Shown here one piece after another: positions 50,359-60,331 of a stretch of DNA of 64,000 bases. The stretch lies in the NCBI GenBank assembly GCA_018401415.1, contig JAGYKV010000017.1, positions 632,001 through 696,000 on the forward strand, read 5' to 3'. This stretch comes from Candidatus Nanopelagicales bacterium. Its GTDB lineage: Bacteria; Actinomycetota; Actinomycetes; S36-B12. The position numbers and the translations under genes are program-made. Numbering within the stretch: the stretch's first letter is position 1; every line of letters begins with the position of its first letter. The notes beneath the pieces are model-generated. The model had not been told where the DNA came from, did not search any database, and saw only the letters and a list, made by a program, of their open reading frames with translations.

Positions 50359-51159
50359 TTATTTTGATTCGATGAGCTCGGTGAGCTGCACCTGGTCAGC
50401 GAGAATTTCAGATCCGACAACTTCACCATTCAAAACCCCTGACGGTGTGCCCGGAATTTGATTTATGTAGAACTGTTCCGTGGTGTTTGCCGCCCACGGC
50501 AAGTATTTACCGTCGCTGACACATTGGGTGAATGACTCCAGACTTGTTTCGGTAAGCCCTGAATTTGTTCCGAAACCGATCAGTTCCTCATTGGACCAAC
50601 CGTTGCCCTCTTCAGTGGGCTGGTTGGCGTATATTTGGCCGTGAAATTCTTTGAGAAGTCCTTCATCAATTGCGCAGCCCCACGCCGCGATTGCTCGGTG
50701 GGAAGCATCATTACCGAGATTGGTGTCAAGGAAAGCGGTTGGCCGGTAGACCAATTGCACCTTGCCCTCCTCTGCGAGTTGCGCAATTCCCGCACCATTT
50801 GCCAATTCCAGTGCACCGCACGCTGGGCATTGGAAGTCCTCCCACAACTCGAGCACAGGGGCATCGGCAGTTGCGACGCCGTAGGGAACTCCAAATGGAA
50901 TGTCAGAATCGGGGCCAAAAACATTTGCGGGAACAGGTGCACTGGGATCGGGATCAACAATGCCGGCCGAACTGTTGGCATTGGATGACTCACTATTGCT
51001 CGATGCGTAGAGTGCTACTCCAACTATCGCCACCATGGCAACCACAACGGTGGCCCCACCGACTATTCGCACAATTCGCTCGCGTCGCTTCTCAGCAGAC
51101 TGCGCGGCGCCACGGGCTTCAGCCGCACGTTCACGTCGGCTCTTGGCGTTTTGGCTCAT
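50359..51159 (-). CDS. DsbA-like thioredoxin-fold membrane-anchored protein
   Basis: 266-residue protein with a basic cytoplasmic N-terminus, one membrane helix at about 31-52 and an external thioredoxin-fold domain. Active-site CPAC at 111-114 and a cis-proline region GTPSGVLNG near 240 place it in the DsbA/thioredoxin_4 family; it probably forms or handles disulfides outside the membrane. ATG has GGAG upstream. The 88-nt gap after trpA may hold its own promoter. Its place between trpA and lgt is common in actinobacteria. Confidence 0.85.
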   Translation of the reverse strand: MSQNAKSRRERAAEARGAAQSAEKRRERIVRIVGGATVVVAMVAIVGVALYASSNSESSNANSSAGIVDPDPSAPVPANVFGPDSDIPFGVPYGVATADAPVLELWEDFQCPACGALELANGAGIAQLAEEGKVQLVYRPTAFLDTNLGNDASHRAIAAWGCAIDEGLLKEFHGQIYANQPTEEGNGWSNEELIGFGTNSGLTETSLESFTQCVSDGKYLPWAANTTEQFYINQIPGTPSGVLNGEVVGSEILADQVQLTELIESK

Positions 51160-51247
51160 GTTGATATCTCCAGTCGCATGTGGGTCAGATACGGAATCGA
51201 ATGGACCGATAGTACGTCAGTCTAGATAAAGCGGGTGCGTGTGGATC

Positions 51248-52057
51248 TTAACGTAGCGGGGATCGAACTCCCTGGGCTAATTCGGCTGCCAACTCACCCA
51301 CGGCTGCTACCCCACCGGCCAGCGCTGCTCGAACAAAAGCGGAGCCGACAATAACGCCATCGGCATATTGGGATATCGCTGCTGCCTGGGCACCCGATGA
51401 CACTCCCAGTCCCACGGCCACGGGGAGTTCGGTCAATTGACGCACCCGCTCTACAAGCTGAGGAGCCATGGAGCTCACCTGATCCCGGGTACCTGTGACA
51501 CCCATGGTCGAGGCTGCATAGATGAACCCGCGTGTCTGTTGTGCAATCGCCGAAATCCGCGAATCAGTCGAGGACGGGGCCACGAGAAAAATGGGATCAA
51601 GGTGGAATTCGGTGGCAGCCGTTATCCATGGGCCCGCTTCCTCAATTGTTAAATCTGGTGTGATCAACCCTGAGCCACCGCGTGCCACCATATTCTCCGT
51701 GAATCGCGTGACCCCGTAGCGTTCAATGGGGTTCCAGTAACTCATGACAACAGATGAACCACCATGATCTGTGATCGCTCCCACGACTTCGAGAACCGAA
51801 TCCGTGGTCGCGCCTCCCGAAAGAGCTACCGAGACAGCATCTTGAATAACGGGGCCATCCATCAACGGATCGGAATACGGCAATCCAACCTCAATTAGAT
51901 CCACGCCATGGTCAATCATGGCAAGCACCAGCCCAATGGATTTTTCAATAGTGGGGTACCCGGCAGGAAGGTAGCCGATTAACACCGATCTGCCCTCGGC
52001 ACGCGCTTGGGTGAACGCTTGAGTGACTCGTGACTCAGTGCTCGCCAACATCGGCAA
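51248..52057 (-). CDS. trpA: Tryptophan synthase alpha chain
   Basis: Splits indole-glycerol phosphate to indole, which passes to TrpB. The 269-residue TIM barrel has IGYLPAGYPTIEKS, LIEVGLPYSDPLMDGPVIQDA with the catalytic Glu and Asp, and VGLGVSSGAQAA. The start may be TTG 52055-52057, three bases after trpB, or ATG two codons later; the ribosome binding site GAGGG is closer to the former. Confidence 0.97.
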   Translation of the reverse strand: MPMLASTESRVTQAFTQARAEGRSVLIGYLPAGYPTIEKSIGLVLAMIDHGVDLIEVGLPYSDPLMDGPVIQDAVSVALSGGATTDSVLEVVGAITDHGGSSVVMSYWNPIERYGVTRFTENMVARGGSGLITPDLTIEEAGPWITAATEFHLDPIFLVAPSSTDSRISAIAQQTRGFIYAASTMGVTGTRDQVSSMAPQLVERVRQLTELPVAVGLGVSSGAQAAAISQYADGVIVGSAFVRAALAGGVAAVGELAAELAQGVRSPLR

Positions 52058-52060
52058 CTA

Positions 52061-53317
52061 TTACCGACCCTCTGCGAGTTCCGCAGAAACAACATCGCCT
52101 AAATCAATACCAAACCAACGAGCCGCAGTTGCGACATCTTTATCGCCTCGGCCAGACAGATTTACAATTATGACGGAATCCGGCCCAAGTTCAGCTCCCA
52201 GGCGCATGGCCCCCGCCAATCCGTGTGCGGTTTCAATTGCCGGGATGATTCCTTCGGTGCGAGAGAGCAATGAAAATGCGGTCATTGCCTCAGAGTCGTT
52301 GACGGGTTCATAGATTGCGCGTCCCGTGTCGTGAAGCCAAGCATGTTCGGGACCTACCCCCGGGTAATCCAAGCCCGCACTGATGGAATGCGATGAAATC
52401 GTTTGGCCCCATTCGTCCTGCATGACATAGGTGCGGGCGCCGTGCAAAACACCCGGGGATCCGGCCGCAAAGCGTGCCGCATGCCTGCCGGTCTCGACTC
52501 CATCGCCACCTGCTTCATAGCCGCGAAGGGAGACACTCGAATCATCGAGGAATGCACTGAACAGTCCCATGGCATTTGAGCCGCCACCAACACACGCAGC
52601 AACAGCATCGGGGAGACGACCCTCTACCGCGAGGATTTGTTCGCGAGCCTCTCTGCCAATAACCGAGTGGAAGTAGCGCACCATTTCGGGAAAAGGTGCG
52701 GGGCCGGTCACAGTACCCAGGACATAGTGAGTTTGATCCACCGAAGAAACCCAATCGCGCATGGCTTCATTGATGGCATCTTTGAGGGTTTTACTTCCAG
52801 CAGTTACCGGAACCACCTCAGCACCGAGCAGTTTCATGCGCGCCACATTCAGCGCTTGACGACGGGTATCTTCCTCGCCCATGTATACCGTGCACTCGAG
52901 TCCAAGGAGAGCCGCGGCAGTTGCGGTAGCAACACCATGTTGCCCAGCACCTGTTTCAGCAATGACTCGTGATTTACCCATGCGTTTAGTGAGAAGTGCC
53001 TGACCCAGAACATTGTTGATTTTGTGCGAACCTGTGTGATTTAAATCTTCACGCTTTAAGTAGATGCGAGCACCATTGCAATATTCAGAGAATCTGAGTG
53101 CTCGAGTCAGTGGTGATGGTCTCCCCGTGTAATCGCGTTCGAGATCGGCAAGTTGCTGAAGAAATGCAGGCTCAGAAGCGGCAAGACGAAAAGCTGCGTC
53201 TAATTCGTCAAGGGCAGATGTCAAAGCCTCGGGTACGAATCGGCCACCATAGGGTCCAAAGTGACCGGGCAACTGAACAGAATTCTCGCTCCAGACGAGA
53301 TTTTCTGAGGTGGTCAC
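52061..53317 (-). CDS. trpB: Tryptophan synthase beta chain
   Basis: PLP enzyme joining indole and serine. The 418-residue protein has [12 protein letters not shown], the PLP lysine in [20 protein letters not shown] and the phosphate loop [13 protein letters not shown] start overlaps the trpC stop as GTGA. No trpF lies beside it. Confidence 0.98.
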   Translation of the reverse strand: MTTSENLVWSENSVQLPGHFGPYGGRFVPEALTSALDELDAAFRLAASEPAFLQQLADLERDYTGRPSPLTRALRFSEYCNGARIYLKREDLNHTGSHKINNVLGQALLTKRMGKSRVIAETGAGQHGVATATAAALLGLECTVYMGEEDTRRQALNVARMKLLGAEVVPVTAGSKTLKDAINEAMRDWVSSVDQTHYVLGTVTGPAPFPEMVRYFHSVIGREAREQILAVEGRLPDAVAACVGGGSNAMGLFSAFLDDSSVSLRGYEAGGDGVETGRHAARFAAGSPGVLHGARTYVMQDEWGQTISSHSISAGLDYPGVGPEHAWLHDTGRAIYEPVNDSEAMTAFSLLSRTEGIIPAIETAHGLAGAMRLGAELGPDSVIIVNLSGRGDKDVATAARWFGIDLGDVVSAELAEGR

Positions 53318-54126
53318 GAGCGACCTCGGGATCGACAGGACGGATGGGCCCCAGCGGTAACCAGTTCATGGACGGCCGCACGTGGGTTGCTTCGGGTCAC
53401 AAGGGATTCACCGACGAGCACGGCATCGGCTCCGGCATCTGCATACACCATGAGGTCATGGTGGTCTCTTATGCCGGACTCCGCAATTCGAACGCATGAT
53501 GTGGGTATTCGGTCGACGACTCGGGCGAAGGTGTTCCGATCGACTTCTAAAGTCTTGAGATCCCGTGAGTTAACGCCAATGACAACTGCCCCTGCGTCCA
53601 GCGCCCGGTCAATCTCTTGTTCATGGTGAACCTCGACGAGGGGTGTCATCCCCAAACTGTGGGTTCGCTCCACCAAGGAAACAAGAGCTGTTTGATCTAG
53701 CGCCGCGACAATGAGCAACACCATGTCTGCTCCATATGCTTTCGCTTCCCACAGTTGGTAACTGCTGACCACGAAATCCTTGCGAAGTACTGGAATATCA
53801 ATTGCAGCCCGAACAACTGCTAAATCTTCGAGGCTGCCGCCGAAACGACGCTGTTCGGTGAGCACACTCACACAATGTGCTCCACCTGCTTCGTATTCAC
53901 TTGCGAGGAAGGCTGGATCCGCAATGGCGGCCAGTGAGCCCTTGCTGGGACTTGATCGCTTAACTTCTGCGATCACGCAAACATCTTCCCCGCGAAATAC
54001 GCTGATGACATCTTGTGACTCGCGAACGCGAGCCGCTTTCGCTTTCAAATCCTCGAGGGGCGTGCGCGCAACTCTTTCCGCGAGGTCCTCACGAACCCCA
54101 CCGATGATGTCGTCCAAGACCGTCAC
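53314..54126 (-). CDS. trpC: Indole-3-glycerol phosphate synthase
   Basis: Closes the indole ring. The protein of about 270 residues has [45 protein letters not shown] and [22 protein letters not shown]. It is not fused to TrpF. GTG 54124-54126 gives the usual [18 protein letters not shown] start; a TTG 8 codons upstream is possible. Confidence 0.96.
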   Translation of the reverse strand: MTVLDDIIGGVREDLAERVARTPLEDLKAKAARVRESQDVISVFRGEDVCVIAEVKRSSPSKGSLAAIADPAFLASEYEAGGAHCVSVLTEQRRFGGSLEDLAVVRAAIDIPVLRKDFVVSSYQLWEAKAYGADMVLLIVAALDQTALVSLVERTHSLGMTPLVEVHHEQEIDRALDAGAVVIGVNSRDLKTLEVDRNTFARVVDRIPTSCVRIAESGIRDHHDLMVYADAGADAVLVGESLVTRSNPRAAVHELVTAGAHPSCRSRGRS

Positions 54127-54154
54127 GTTGGTAAGGGTAACCCCCGCCAATAAA

Positions 54155-54583
54155 TCAGCCGATCCCGGAACCCAGATAAGGGAAGATGTTTCTGGCCACT
54201 GTAAACATCACGAGGATCAGTGCACCTCCAACCAACAGGGAACGTCTGATCGTCTGACTCTTCATTACTTGACTCTTTAATACTCTCGTCAGTCTGAGAC
54301 TCCTCTGCGGATATCGCTTTTGCCACACGGCCAGCACCCACATTAAAACGAGGATTGGGAAGATAATGACTAGAAGCACGTTGTGATCCAGAAAGGATCC
54401 AATATCACCGTGCAACAGTGAACTGGTTGCACGAAGTCCACCGCACGCAGGACAGTCCACCCCCAGAATTAATTGGCTGGGACATGGCGGATAAGCACCC
54501 GTCGCCGGATCCACCACCAAAAGGAGTGAACAGGCAGCCACTACTGCCACTGGTGCGATTACCAAGGGCTCCTTGATATTCAT
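54155..54583 (-). CDS. DUF2752 membrane protein
   Basis: Protein of about 142 residues with three hydrophobic segments and the family signature [30 protein letters not shown], a cysteine-rich loop that might bind metal. Function unknown. In actinobacteria it commonly lies before trpC, as here. Between residues 95 and 115 there is a basic cytoplasmic stretch. ATG 54581-54583 overlaps no gene, lying 3 nt after the kinase stop. Confidence 0.85.
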   Translation of the reverse strand: MNIKEPLVIAPVAVVAACSLLLVVDPATGAYPPCPSQLILGVDCPACGGLRATSSLLHGDIGSFLDHNVLLVIIFPILVLMWVLAVWQKRYPQRSLRLTRVLKSQVMKSQTIRRSLLVGGALILVMFTVARNIFPYLGSGIG

Positions 54584-54585
54584 GA

Positions 54586-56019
54586 TCAATGTACTTCACG
54601 GGAAGGGGTATCGGCCAGGTCACTTTCGGCCGAATTCATTTCGGGGATTGTAATAATGAAACAGGCTCCGGTGTCCCGACCAACTTGGGCCTGAGCAACT
54701 CCCCCCAGTCCCTGAGACAACCGTTGCACTAGGGCTAATCCAAGACCCGTGCCCACCGGCCGAACACCTCGATATCGCTCGTATAGGGCACCAGGTTGAA
54801 AGGCAACGGCGAGGTCATCGGTGGTGAGGCCAGGTCCGGTGTCCTCAATGGAGATGGTGATACTGCGAGTATCGGGTGACTGATGGATCATGGAGATGGT
54901 GAATGAAATGGTCCCGCCCAGGGGTGTAACACGCAAGGCATTTTCAGCCAGATTATCAACGATTTGCCGGAGTCTGAGTGGGTCAACCGTGAAATTCCCT
55001 GCGACCTCGGAACTGCAGAGGAATACAACACCTGATTCAGTGCATCGATAATTCCATACTTCACAAACTTGGTCAACGAATTCAGCAAGATCAATAACTG
55101 CCGGAGTCACGGCAAAATTAATCGCGCCAAGGCGTGCCAGATCGAGAAGATCATTGACCAACCGGTCAAGACGTTGTGCTTCGCGCGCAATCACGGCACC
55201 CGCTTCTTGGGCACCGGCTCCATCCATTACTCCGTCCGCAAGTGCCTCCCCATATCCCTTGACCGCGGTCAGAGGAGTACGTAGTTCATGTGACACGGAA
55301 AGAAGGAACTCTCGCTGCCTGCCCTCTGAATTAGCGAGAGCTGTGTCTAGGGAATTAAGTGCTCGGGCAATGTCTGAAATTTCGCGGGGTCCCTCGGTTG
55401 CAACGTGGACGCCTCGAGTTCCTTGAGCCATGACACTTGCTGCCTTGCTGGCATTTCGAAGTGGTCGCGCCAACCTGCGGGCCGCCATGTAGCCCAATGG
55501 GATCGCGATCACTAAACCGATTGCCAATGACAACAGCAGTCGACTGATCAGGTCACTTGCGCTTGCGCCTGCGACCGACACGGGTTGCACCAACAGAACC
55601 GCTCCACCTATGGCAAGTGGCCGACCTTCGAAGAGAAATTGGCCATCGTCTGTTTCCACGCGCTCGGACACCACTTCACCGCTGACGAGCGCTGAAGCAA
55701 GTTCTTGGGAAAACCCCAGTGGCAAATCGTCAAACTCGGTGCCTGGTGCGGCGGTTGGGCTGAATAGGTATGCCGAAATTGATTCGCGCTGCAGAGTTGA
55801 CACCAAACTCGAGCCCAATCCTCGACCGCCACTGCCGCGTTCTAATGAGTTGGCCGTGACATTTGCTAACTGAGAGAGATTACGTTGGCCGACATCTTGT
55901 GAACTAGCAACAATTAATGGGTAGGAGACAAGTGCCCCGATGATAATTGCGATGGCCGCAATGGAACTGGTTAACAACACTGTTGGAGTGACGATGCTAT
56001 AGCGACGCTGACTAGTCAC
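54586..56019 (-). CDS. Sensor histidine kinase
   Basis: Membrane sensor of a two-component system, about 477 residues. Two membrane helices (about 15-38 and 155-175 of the chosen form) enclose an external sensor region of roughly 120 residues without a recognised domain. A HAMP segment (ARRLARPLRNASKAASVMAQG) follows. HisKA has SVSHELRTPLTAVKGYGEAL; the ATPase domain has DNLAENALRVTP, EDTGPGLT and GTGLGLALVQRL. GTG 56017-56019 overlaps the regulator stop by 8 nt. Signal unknown. Confidence 0.94.
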   Translation of the reverse strand: MTSQRRYSIVTPTVLLTSSIAAIAIIIGALVSYPLIVASSQDVGQRNLSQLANVTANSLERGSGGRGLGSSLVSTLQRESISAYLFSPTAAPGTEFDDLPLGFSQELASALVSGEVVSERVETDDGQFLFEGRPLAIGGAVLLVQPVSVAGASASDLISRLLLSLAIGLVIAIPLGYMAARRLARPLRNASKAASVMAQGTRGVHVATEGPREISDIARALNSLDTALANSEGRQREFLLSVSHELRTPLTAVKGYGEALADGVMDGAGAQEAGAVIAREAQRLDRLVNDLLDLARLGAINFAVTPAVIDLAEFVDQVCEVWNYRCTESGVVFLCSSEVAGNFTVDPLRLRQIVDNLAENALRVTPLGGTISFTISMIHQSPDTRSITISIEDTGPGLTTDDLAVAFQPGALYERYRGVRPVGTGLGLALVQRLSQGLGGVAQAQVGRDTGACFIITIPEMNSAESDLADTPSREVH

Positions 56020-56689
56020 GGGCTTCGGCTTCCGCAGAGTATCCAACGCTCCGTACAGTGCGAATCGGCGCTTTTTGGCCGAGCTTGGATCGCAGTTGCG
56101 CAATATGAACATCGACGGTGCGAGTTCCTAAACTCTCGGAGTAACCCCACACATGATCCAGTAGTTCCTCTCGTGTGAAAACATTTCCCGGCTTTGTAAA
56201 CAAATGAGCGAGTAAGTCAAATTCCATTGCCGTCAGGCTGACGGTTTGGCCATCGTTCCAGCAGCGTCTGGATGCAGTGTCTAGTCGGATTGATCCAACT
56301 TCCAGGATATTTTCAGATTGCGCATGCTGGTGGCTCCTGCGAAGAATCGATTTAACGCGCGCAACCAATTCCCGTGGGCTAAATGGTTTAGTCAGGTAGT
56401 CATCAGCGCCCAACTCCAAACCATAGATTCTGTCCACTTCTTCATCGCGGGCAGTGCAGAAAATAATCGGCGTCCAATTTCGCTCAGCTCGCAAAATTCG
56501 GCAAACCTCAGTTCCATCAAGGCCCGGTAAACCGACGTCAAGAATAAGTAGGTCGAAATCCTCGTGTTGGGCTCGGGCTAATCCTCCCACTCCATCGGGT
56601 TCCCATGTGACATCAAATCCGTCACGGGTCAAATACAAACTAATGAGATCTGCTATTGCCGATTCATCTTCGACAATCAAAATTTTCAC
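56012..56689 (-). CDS. OmpR-family response regulator
   Basis: DNA-binding partner of the adjacent kinase, 225 residues. Receiver domain: acidic DE at 8-9, phosphoacceptor Asp51 in LLILDVGLP, Thr79, Lys101 in LTKPF. The C-terminal winged helix includes SLTAMEFDLLAHLFTKPGNVFTREELLDHVWG and RTVDVHIAQLRSKLG. GTG start with no evident ribosome binding site. The 133 nt upstream probably hold the promoter; a GTGG/CCAC repeat is present but not diagnostic. Confidence 0.95.
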   Translation of the reverse strand: MKILIVEDESAIADLISLYLTRDGFDVTWEPDGVGGLARAQHEDFDLLILDVGLPGLDGTEVCRILRAERNWTPIIFCTARDEEVDRIYGLELGADDYLTKPFSPRELVARVKSILRRSHQHAQSENILEVGSIRLDTASRRCWNDGQTVSLTAMEFDLLAHLFTKPGNVFTREELLDHVWGYSESLGTRTVDVHIAQLRSKLGQKAPIRTVRSVGYSAEAEARD

Positions 56690-56822
56690 GAAAAGACCAA
56701 GTTTCGGTGTGCGCTCAGATGGAGGACACGTGGGTCACCACAATGGCGGGCTACATTGATAACTGTTCCTGCCTTCAGCATTAGTCGGTTCCCGTAACTT
56801 TGATATCAACCCACACATTCGG

Positions 56823-57047
56823 CTATTGGGTCTTTTTGCCAAACCCCATCATGGACATGACTTTCCCCACAATTGCACCGAGGACTACCATCGCGGCCGC
56901 GACCCAGAAAAGAAGCCAGTTTGCGAAAACGACAGCCAATGTGCCGAGGGTGAAGGCCAAGGTAATGATGACAACAGCCGTCCACGCTGCAGGGGTAGAA
57001 CCATGATCGGCATGGATGGCTTCGCGGGATTTCGGATGTGAGGTCAT
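56823..57047 (-). CDS. HGxxPAAW family membrane protein
   Basis: Small actinobacterial protein of 74 residues or so, with the namesake HGSTPAAW near residue 16 and two membrane helices after it, ending in a basic tail (MGFGKKTQ). Unknown function; nearly always found in the trp cluster. ATG 57045-57047 (MTSHPKSREAIHADHG) is preferred to an upstream Met. Confidence 0.88.
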   Translation of the reverse strand: MTSHPKSREAIHADHGSTPAAWTAVVIITLAFTLGTLAVVFANWLLFWVAAAMVVLGAIVGKVMSMMGFGKKTQ

Positions 57048-57091
57048 AACGCTATTTAACCACGACCACATGAACAGAATTGCGATCCACT

Positions 57092-57665
57092 TCACTGACT
57101 ATCGCCAGGTACAACTTCACGGGTTATCTCCAAGGTCAATGGTAGGGTCGATTCCTTGGTCCATGAGCTTTCCAGGGGTCGCGGGGAATCTCCCCCGGCA
57201 AGTCGCGCTGATATTTTGTCCCCAATTGTGGCCAGTGGCCGCCAATGATCGCCGCACTGCAGGCTGGTCAACACCAGTCCCCCGCACAGCACAACAACGA
57301 GAACCGCCCAGCCCGCGATACCTTCACTCCCTTCGACGTTAATGTTTAATACGGTGAAGGCAGTGACCAAAGCAGTGACGAGAGCAACAATTGTCGTGGA
57401 CGTCCCAATAATTCTCCGTCCCCACACACCCGTAGCGAGAACCCCTAGAACCGCGATGAGGGCAACAACAGATGCCACCGGGATGAGCGGAATCATCTGA
57501 GCACCCGTTTCGGCAACTCCAATGCTCAGACCACCCAGTTCCGGGATCAGGAAATTCTTCCACCCACGTGGCTGATCCTGCCCAAAATAGGACACCGGCA
57601 AGAATCAATTGAGCCGCAATGAAAATGCCAAACTGTCGTTTGGCGTTCAATCGTTTGGCGTTCAC
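57092..57665 (-). CDS. Trp biosynthesis-associated membrane protein (apparent frameshift)
   Basis: Multi-helix membrane protein of the actinobacterial trp cluster, function unknown. The frame from GTG 57663-57665 gives the usual first helix (RQFGIFIAAQLILAGVLFWAGSATWVEEF), then leaves the family pattern; the second frame gives SIGVAETGAQMIPLIPVASVVALIAVLGVLATGVWGRRIIG and the remaining helices, ending at 57092. Removing one base from the CCC at 57534-57536 joins them as DPGTGGLSIGV, about 190 residues. The first codons form a 15-bp repeat. Confidence 0.8.
57635..57664. repeat. 15-bp tandem duplication at start of Trp-associated membrane gene
   Basis: Two adjacent units, GTCGTTTGGCGTTCA and ATCGTTTGGCGTTCA, differ at one base and encode the duplicated N-terminal NAKRLNAKR. 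The internal TTG could act as a second start. Confidence 0.85.
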
Positions 57666-57670
57666 AAGAC

Positions 57671-59197
57671 TTACTTTTGGGAGGACATGATTTGGGCGGA
57701 TGACACAGCACGTAGAACCGCCAGTGCTTTATTTACACACTCAGCACTCTCGGATTCGGCTACCGAGTCAGCGACGATCCCCGCACCCGCTTGAACATAG
57801 GCCACCTGATCTTTTATCAGCGCCGTGCGTATTGCAATTGCCATATCCATATTGCCGGCAAAATCGAAGTAACCCACACATCCGCCATAAAGGCCTCGGC
57901 GAGTGACTTCAAGCTCCTCGATAATTTGCATGGCTCGTGGCTTGGGCGCTCCCGAAAGGGTTCCTGCGGGAAATGTTGCCTGGAGGGCATCAAGCGCGGA
58001 GTGAGACTTCAATAATGTTCCGGTCACCGTCGACACAAGATGCATGACGTGTGAGTAACGTTCGACATGCATAAAGTCATGAACCTTTATGCTTCCGGGC
58101 TCACATACCCTGCCAAGGTCATTTCTGCCCAGATCCACCAGCATCAGGTGCTCCGCTTGTTCCTTTGCATCTGAGCGCATTTCTTCAGCTAATGCGCGGT
58201 CCACCTCTGGAAGTGGTGAGCGCCACCGCGTTCCCGCAATAGGGTTCACGGTGCATGCTCGATCTTGAACGGTGACCAGTGCTTCGGGAGATGATCCCAC
58301 AATTTCAAAGTCGGTCTTTGTGTCATCATGTGAATTCGGAATTCGCAGAATGTACATGTAGGGGCTTGGGTTTGTTGCTCTCAAAACTCGATACACATCA
58401 AATCCAGAAGCCGCGCACGGTGCACTAAAACGTTGTGACAAAACCACTTGGAATGCATCTCCTGCGCGGATGTACTCTTTTACCTGATCGACTTTGGCAA
58501 TAAAGTCAGGTTCGGCCTCAATATCGATGGTGACCAAATCAGGGAAAACCGTTGCGCCGGGGGCATGCGCGCCAGAGATTGCTCCCACCATACCTGCGAG
58601 TCTCTCGAGTGCATCTGCATATGCGTGATCTACGCGTTCAGGTGAATTGTCATAATTGATTGCATTTGCAATCAATGTGACTGATCCATTTAAGTGATCA
58701 ACAACTGCCATGTCAGTGGCTAAAAGAAACGCTAGATCAGGAATTTCCAACTCGTCGGGATTCGAATTTCCAATATTCTCCCAGTGGCGAACAATGTCAT
58801 ACGACATGTAACCCACCATCCCGCCCGTCAACGGGGGTAAATCTGATCGAAAGACCGCCGTGTGCAGTAGATCGAGTGTCGCTCTGAGTACATCGATTCC
58901 GGTACCCGATTGTGATATCCCCTCGGGGATTCGCCCGACCCACGATGCGACACCATTTTTTTCAGTTAAAAGGGCATGGCTGTGCACTCCAATAAATGAG
59001 TATCGTGACCACTGCACGCCAGCTTCAGCCGATTCAAAAAGAAATGTGCCCGGGCGATCCCCACACAGAGCGTGAAAAAGCCCCACAGCGGTGAGGTGGT
59101 CAACCATGACATTGATGGTCACCGGAATGACGCGGTGCTCATTCGCCAATTCCCTAAATACTGCAAGGCTGGGCGACGCATCTACGGTTTCATTCAT
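57671..59197 (-). CDS. trpE: Anthranilate synthase component I
   Basis: First committed step of tryptophan synthesis, from chorismate. The 508-residue protein has the N-terminal domain and the chorismate-binding domain: GDAFQVVLSQRFS, NPSPYMYILRI, VNPIAGTRWR, VDLGRNDLGRVC, FPAGTLSGAPKPRAM and GLYGGCVGYFDF. TrpG is not in the window. ATG 59195-59197 lies 4 nt after hisI, so no attenuator can sit in between. Confidence 0.96.
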   Translation of the reverse strand: MNETVDASPSLAVFRELANEHRVIPVTINVMVDHLTAVGLFHALCGDRPGTFLFESAEAGVQWSRYSFIGVHSHALLTEKNGVASWVGRIPEGISQSGTGIDVLRATLDLLHTAVFRSDLPPLTGGMVGYMSYDIVRHWENIGNSNPDELEIPDLAFLLATDMAVVDHLNGSVTLIANAINYDNSPERVDHAYADALERLAGMVGAISGAHAPGATVFPDLVTIDIEAEPDFIAKVDQVKEYIRAGDAFQVVLSQRFSAPCAASGFDVYRVLRATNPSPYMYILRIPNSHDDTKTDFEIVGSSPEALVTVQDRACTVNPIAGTRWRSPLPEVDRALAEEMRSDAKEQAEHLMLVDLGRNDLGRVCEPGSIKVHDFMHVERYSHVMHLVSTVTGTLLKSHSALDALQATFPAGTLSGAPKPRAMQIIEELEVTRRGLYGGCVGYFDFAGNMDMAIAIRTALIKDQVAYVQAGAGIVADSVAESESAECVNKALAVLRAVSSAQIMSSQK

Positions 59198-59201
59198 TGG
59201 T

Positions 59202-59552
59202 TTACCGCTGCTCACGTGCCACCACCACAATATTGAAAAAGCATGATTGATTGCCCGTATGACAGGCCGGCCCATGTTGTTGAACCGTCATGACCAATGC
59301 ATCGGAGTCGCAATCCCTGCGAATGTCCATCACATGTTGCACATTGCCCGATTCCGCACCCTTCACCCAGAGCTGAGACCTGCTCCGAGAAAAATAGGTG
59401 CCCTTTCCCGTCTCACAACTCAAGCGAAGTGCTTCCTCATTCATCCACGCAAGCATCAGGACATCTTTCGTGATTGCATCTTGGGCGATCACGGGCACGA
59501 GACCATCTGAATTAAATGAGACCTGGTGAATGAAATCCTCAAACTCGCTCAT
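59202..59552 (-). CDS. hisI: Phosphoribosyl-AMP cyclohydrolase
   Basis: Third step of histidine synthesis; zinc and magnesium enzyme of 116 residues. Motifs: [40 protein letters not shown] and the zinc cysteines including [10 protein letters not shown]. Its ATG overlaps the hisF stop as ATGA. It is monofunctional; HisE is encoded 40 kb away. Confidence 0.97.
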   Translation of the reverse strand: MSEFEDFIHQVSFNSDGLVPVIAQDAITKDVLMLAWMNEEALRLSCETGKGTYFSRSRSQLWVKGAESGNVQHVMDIRRDCDSDALVMTVQQHGPACHTGNQSCFFNIVVVAREQR

Positions 59553-60331
59553 GTGGTATCAATCCCAACTTGTCGCACAGGAATCCCGGCTTTCGCCAAT
59601 TCGGATTTAACTTGACTGATAGAAATTTCCCCGAAATGAAAAACACTCGCTGCTAGAACAGCATTTGCGCCTGCTTCAATTGCTGGAGGGAAATGTTCAA
59701 GTGCACCTGCTCCCCCACTCGCAATGACGGGAATCGTGATAGCTTCCCGAATCGCGGCAATTAAACTGAGATCGAACCCACTTTTAGTGCCATCTGCATC
59801 CATGGAATTCAGAAGAATCTCCCCCACACCCAAAGCTTCACCCTGTCGAGCCCATTCAACGGCATCTATGCCAGTGCTCTGCCTACCGCCGTGTGTGGTC
59901 ACGCCAAAACCACTTGGCATTTCGGGGTCGCGCCGAGCATCAATGGATAAGACTATGCATTGTGAACCGAATCTTTCAGATGCTTCTTTCAAGAGTTCCG
60001 GTCGAGCTATGGCTGCCGTATTAATAGAAACCTTGTCTGCTCCAGCACGCAAAAGGTGATCAATATCTTGAACGGATCGCACTCCTCCCCCAACGGTCAA
60101 CGGGATGAATACGGTGTCTGCTGTACGCCGGACTAGATCAAGAGTTATTCCTCGATCGAAATGTGACGCGGTGATATCAAGGAATACAAGTTCATCGATT
60201 CCTCGGTCGTTATAAACCTGAGCTAATTCACATGGATCCCCAGCATCACGCAAATCTAAGAAGTTAACACCCTTAACAACCCGACCCTGATCAACATCAA
60301 GACATGCAATAACGCGGGCACCGAGGGTCAT
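59549..60331 (-). CDS. hisF: Imidazole glycerol phosphate synthase subunit HisF
   Basis: Cyclase subunit using ammonia from HisH to form IGP and AICAR. The 260-residue barrel has [19 protein letters not shown] with the catalytic Asp, [34 protein letters not shown] and [13 protein letters not shown] 60329-60331 overlaps the hisA stop as ATGA. Confidence 0.97.
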   Translation of the reverse strand: MTLGARVIACLDVDQGRVVKGVNFLDLRDAGDPCELAQVYNDRGIDELVFLDITASHFDRGITLDLVRRTADTVFIPLTVGGGVRSVQDIDHLLRAGADKVSINTAAIARPELLKEASERFGSQCIVLSIDARRDPEMPSGFGVTTHGGRQSTGIDAVEWARQGEALGVGEILLNSMDADGTKSGFDLSLIAAIREAITIPVIASGGAGALEHFPPAIEAGANAVLAASVFHFGEISISQVKSELAKAGIPVRQVGIDTT

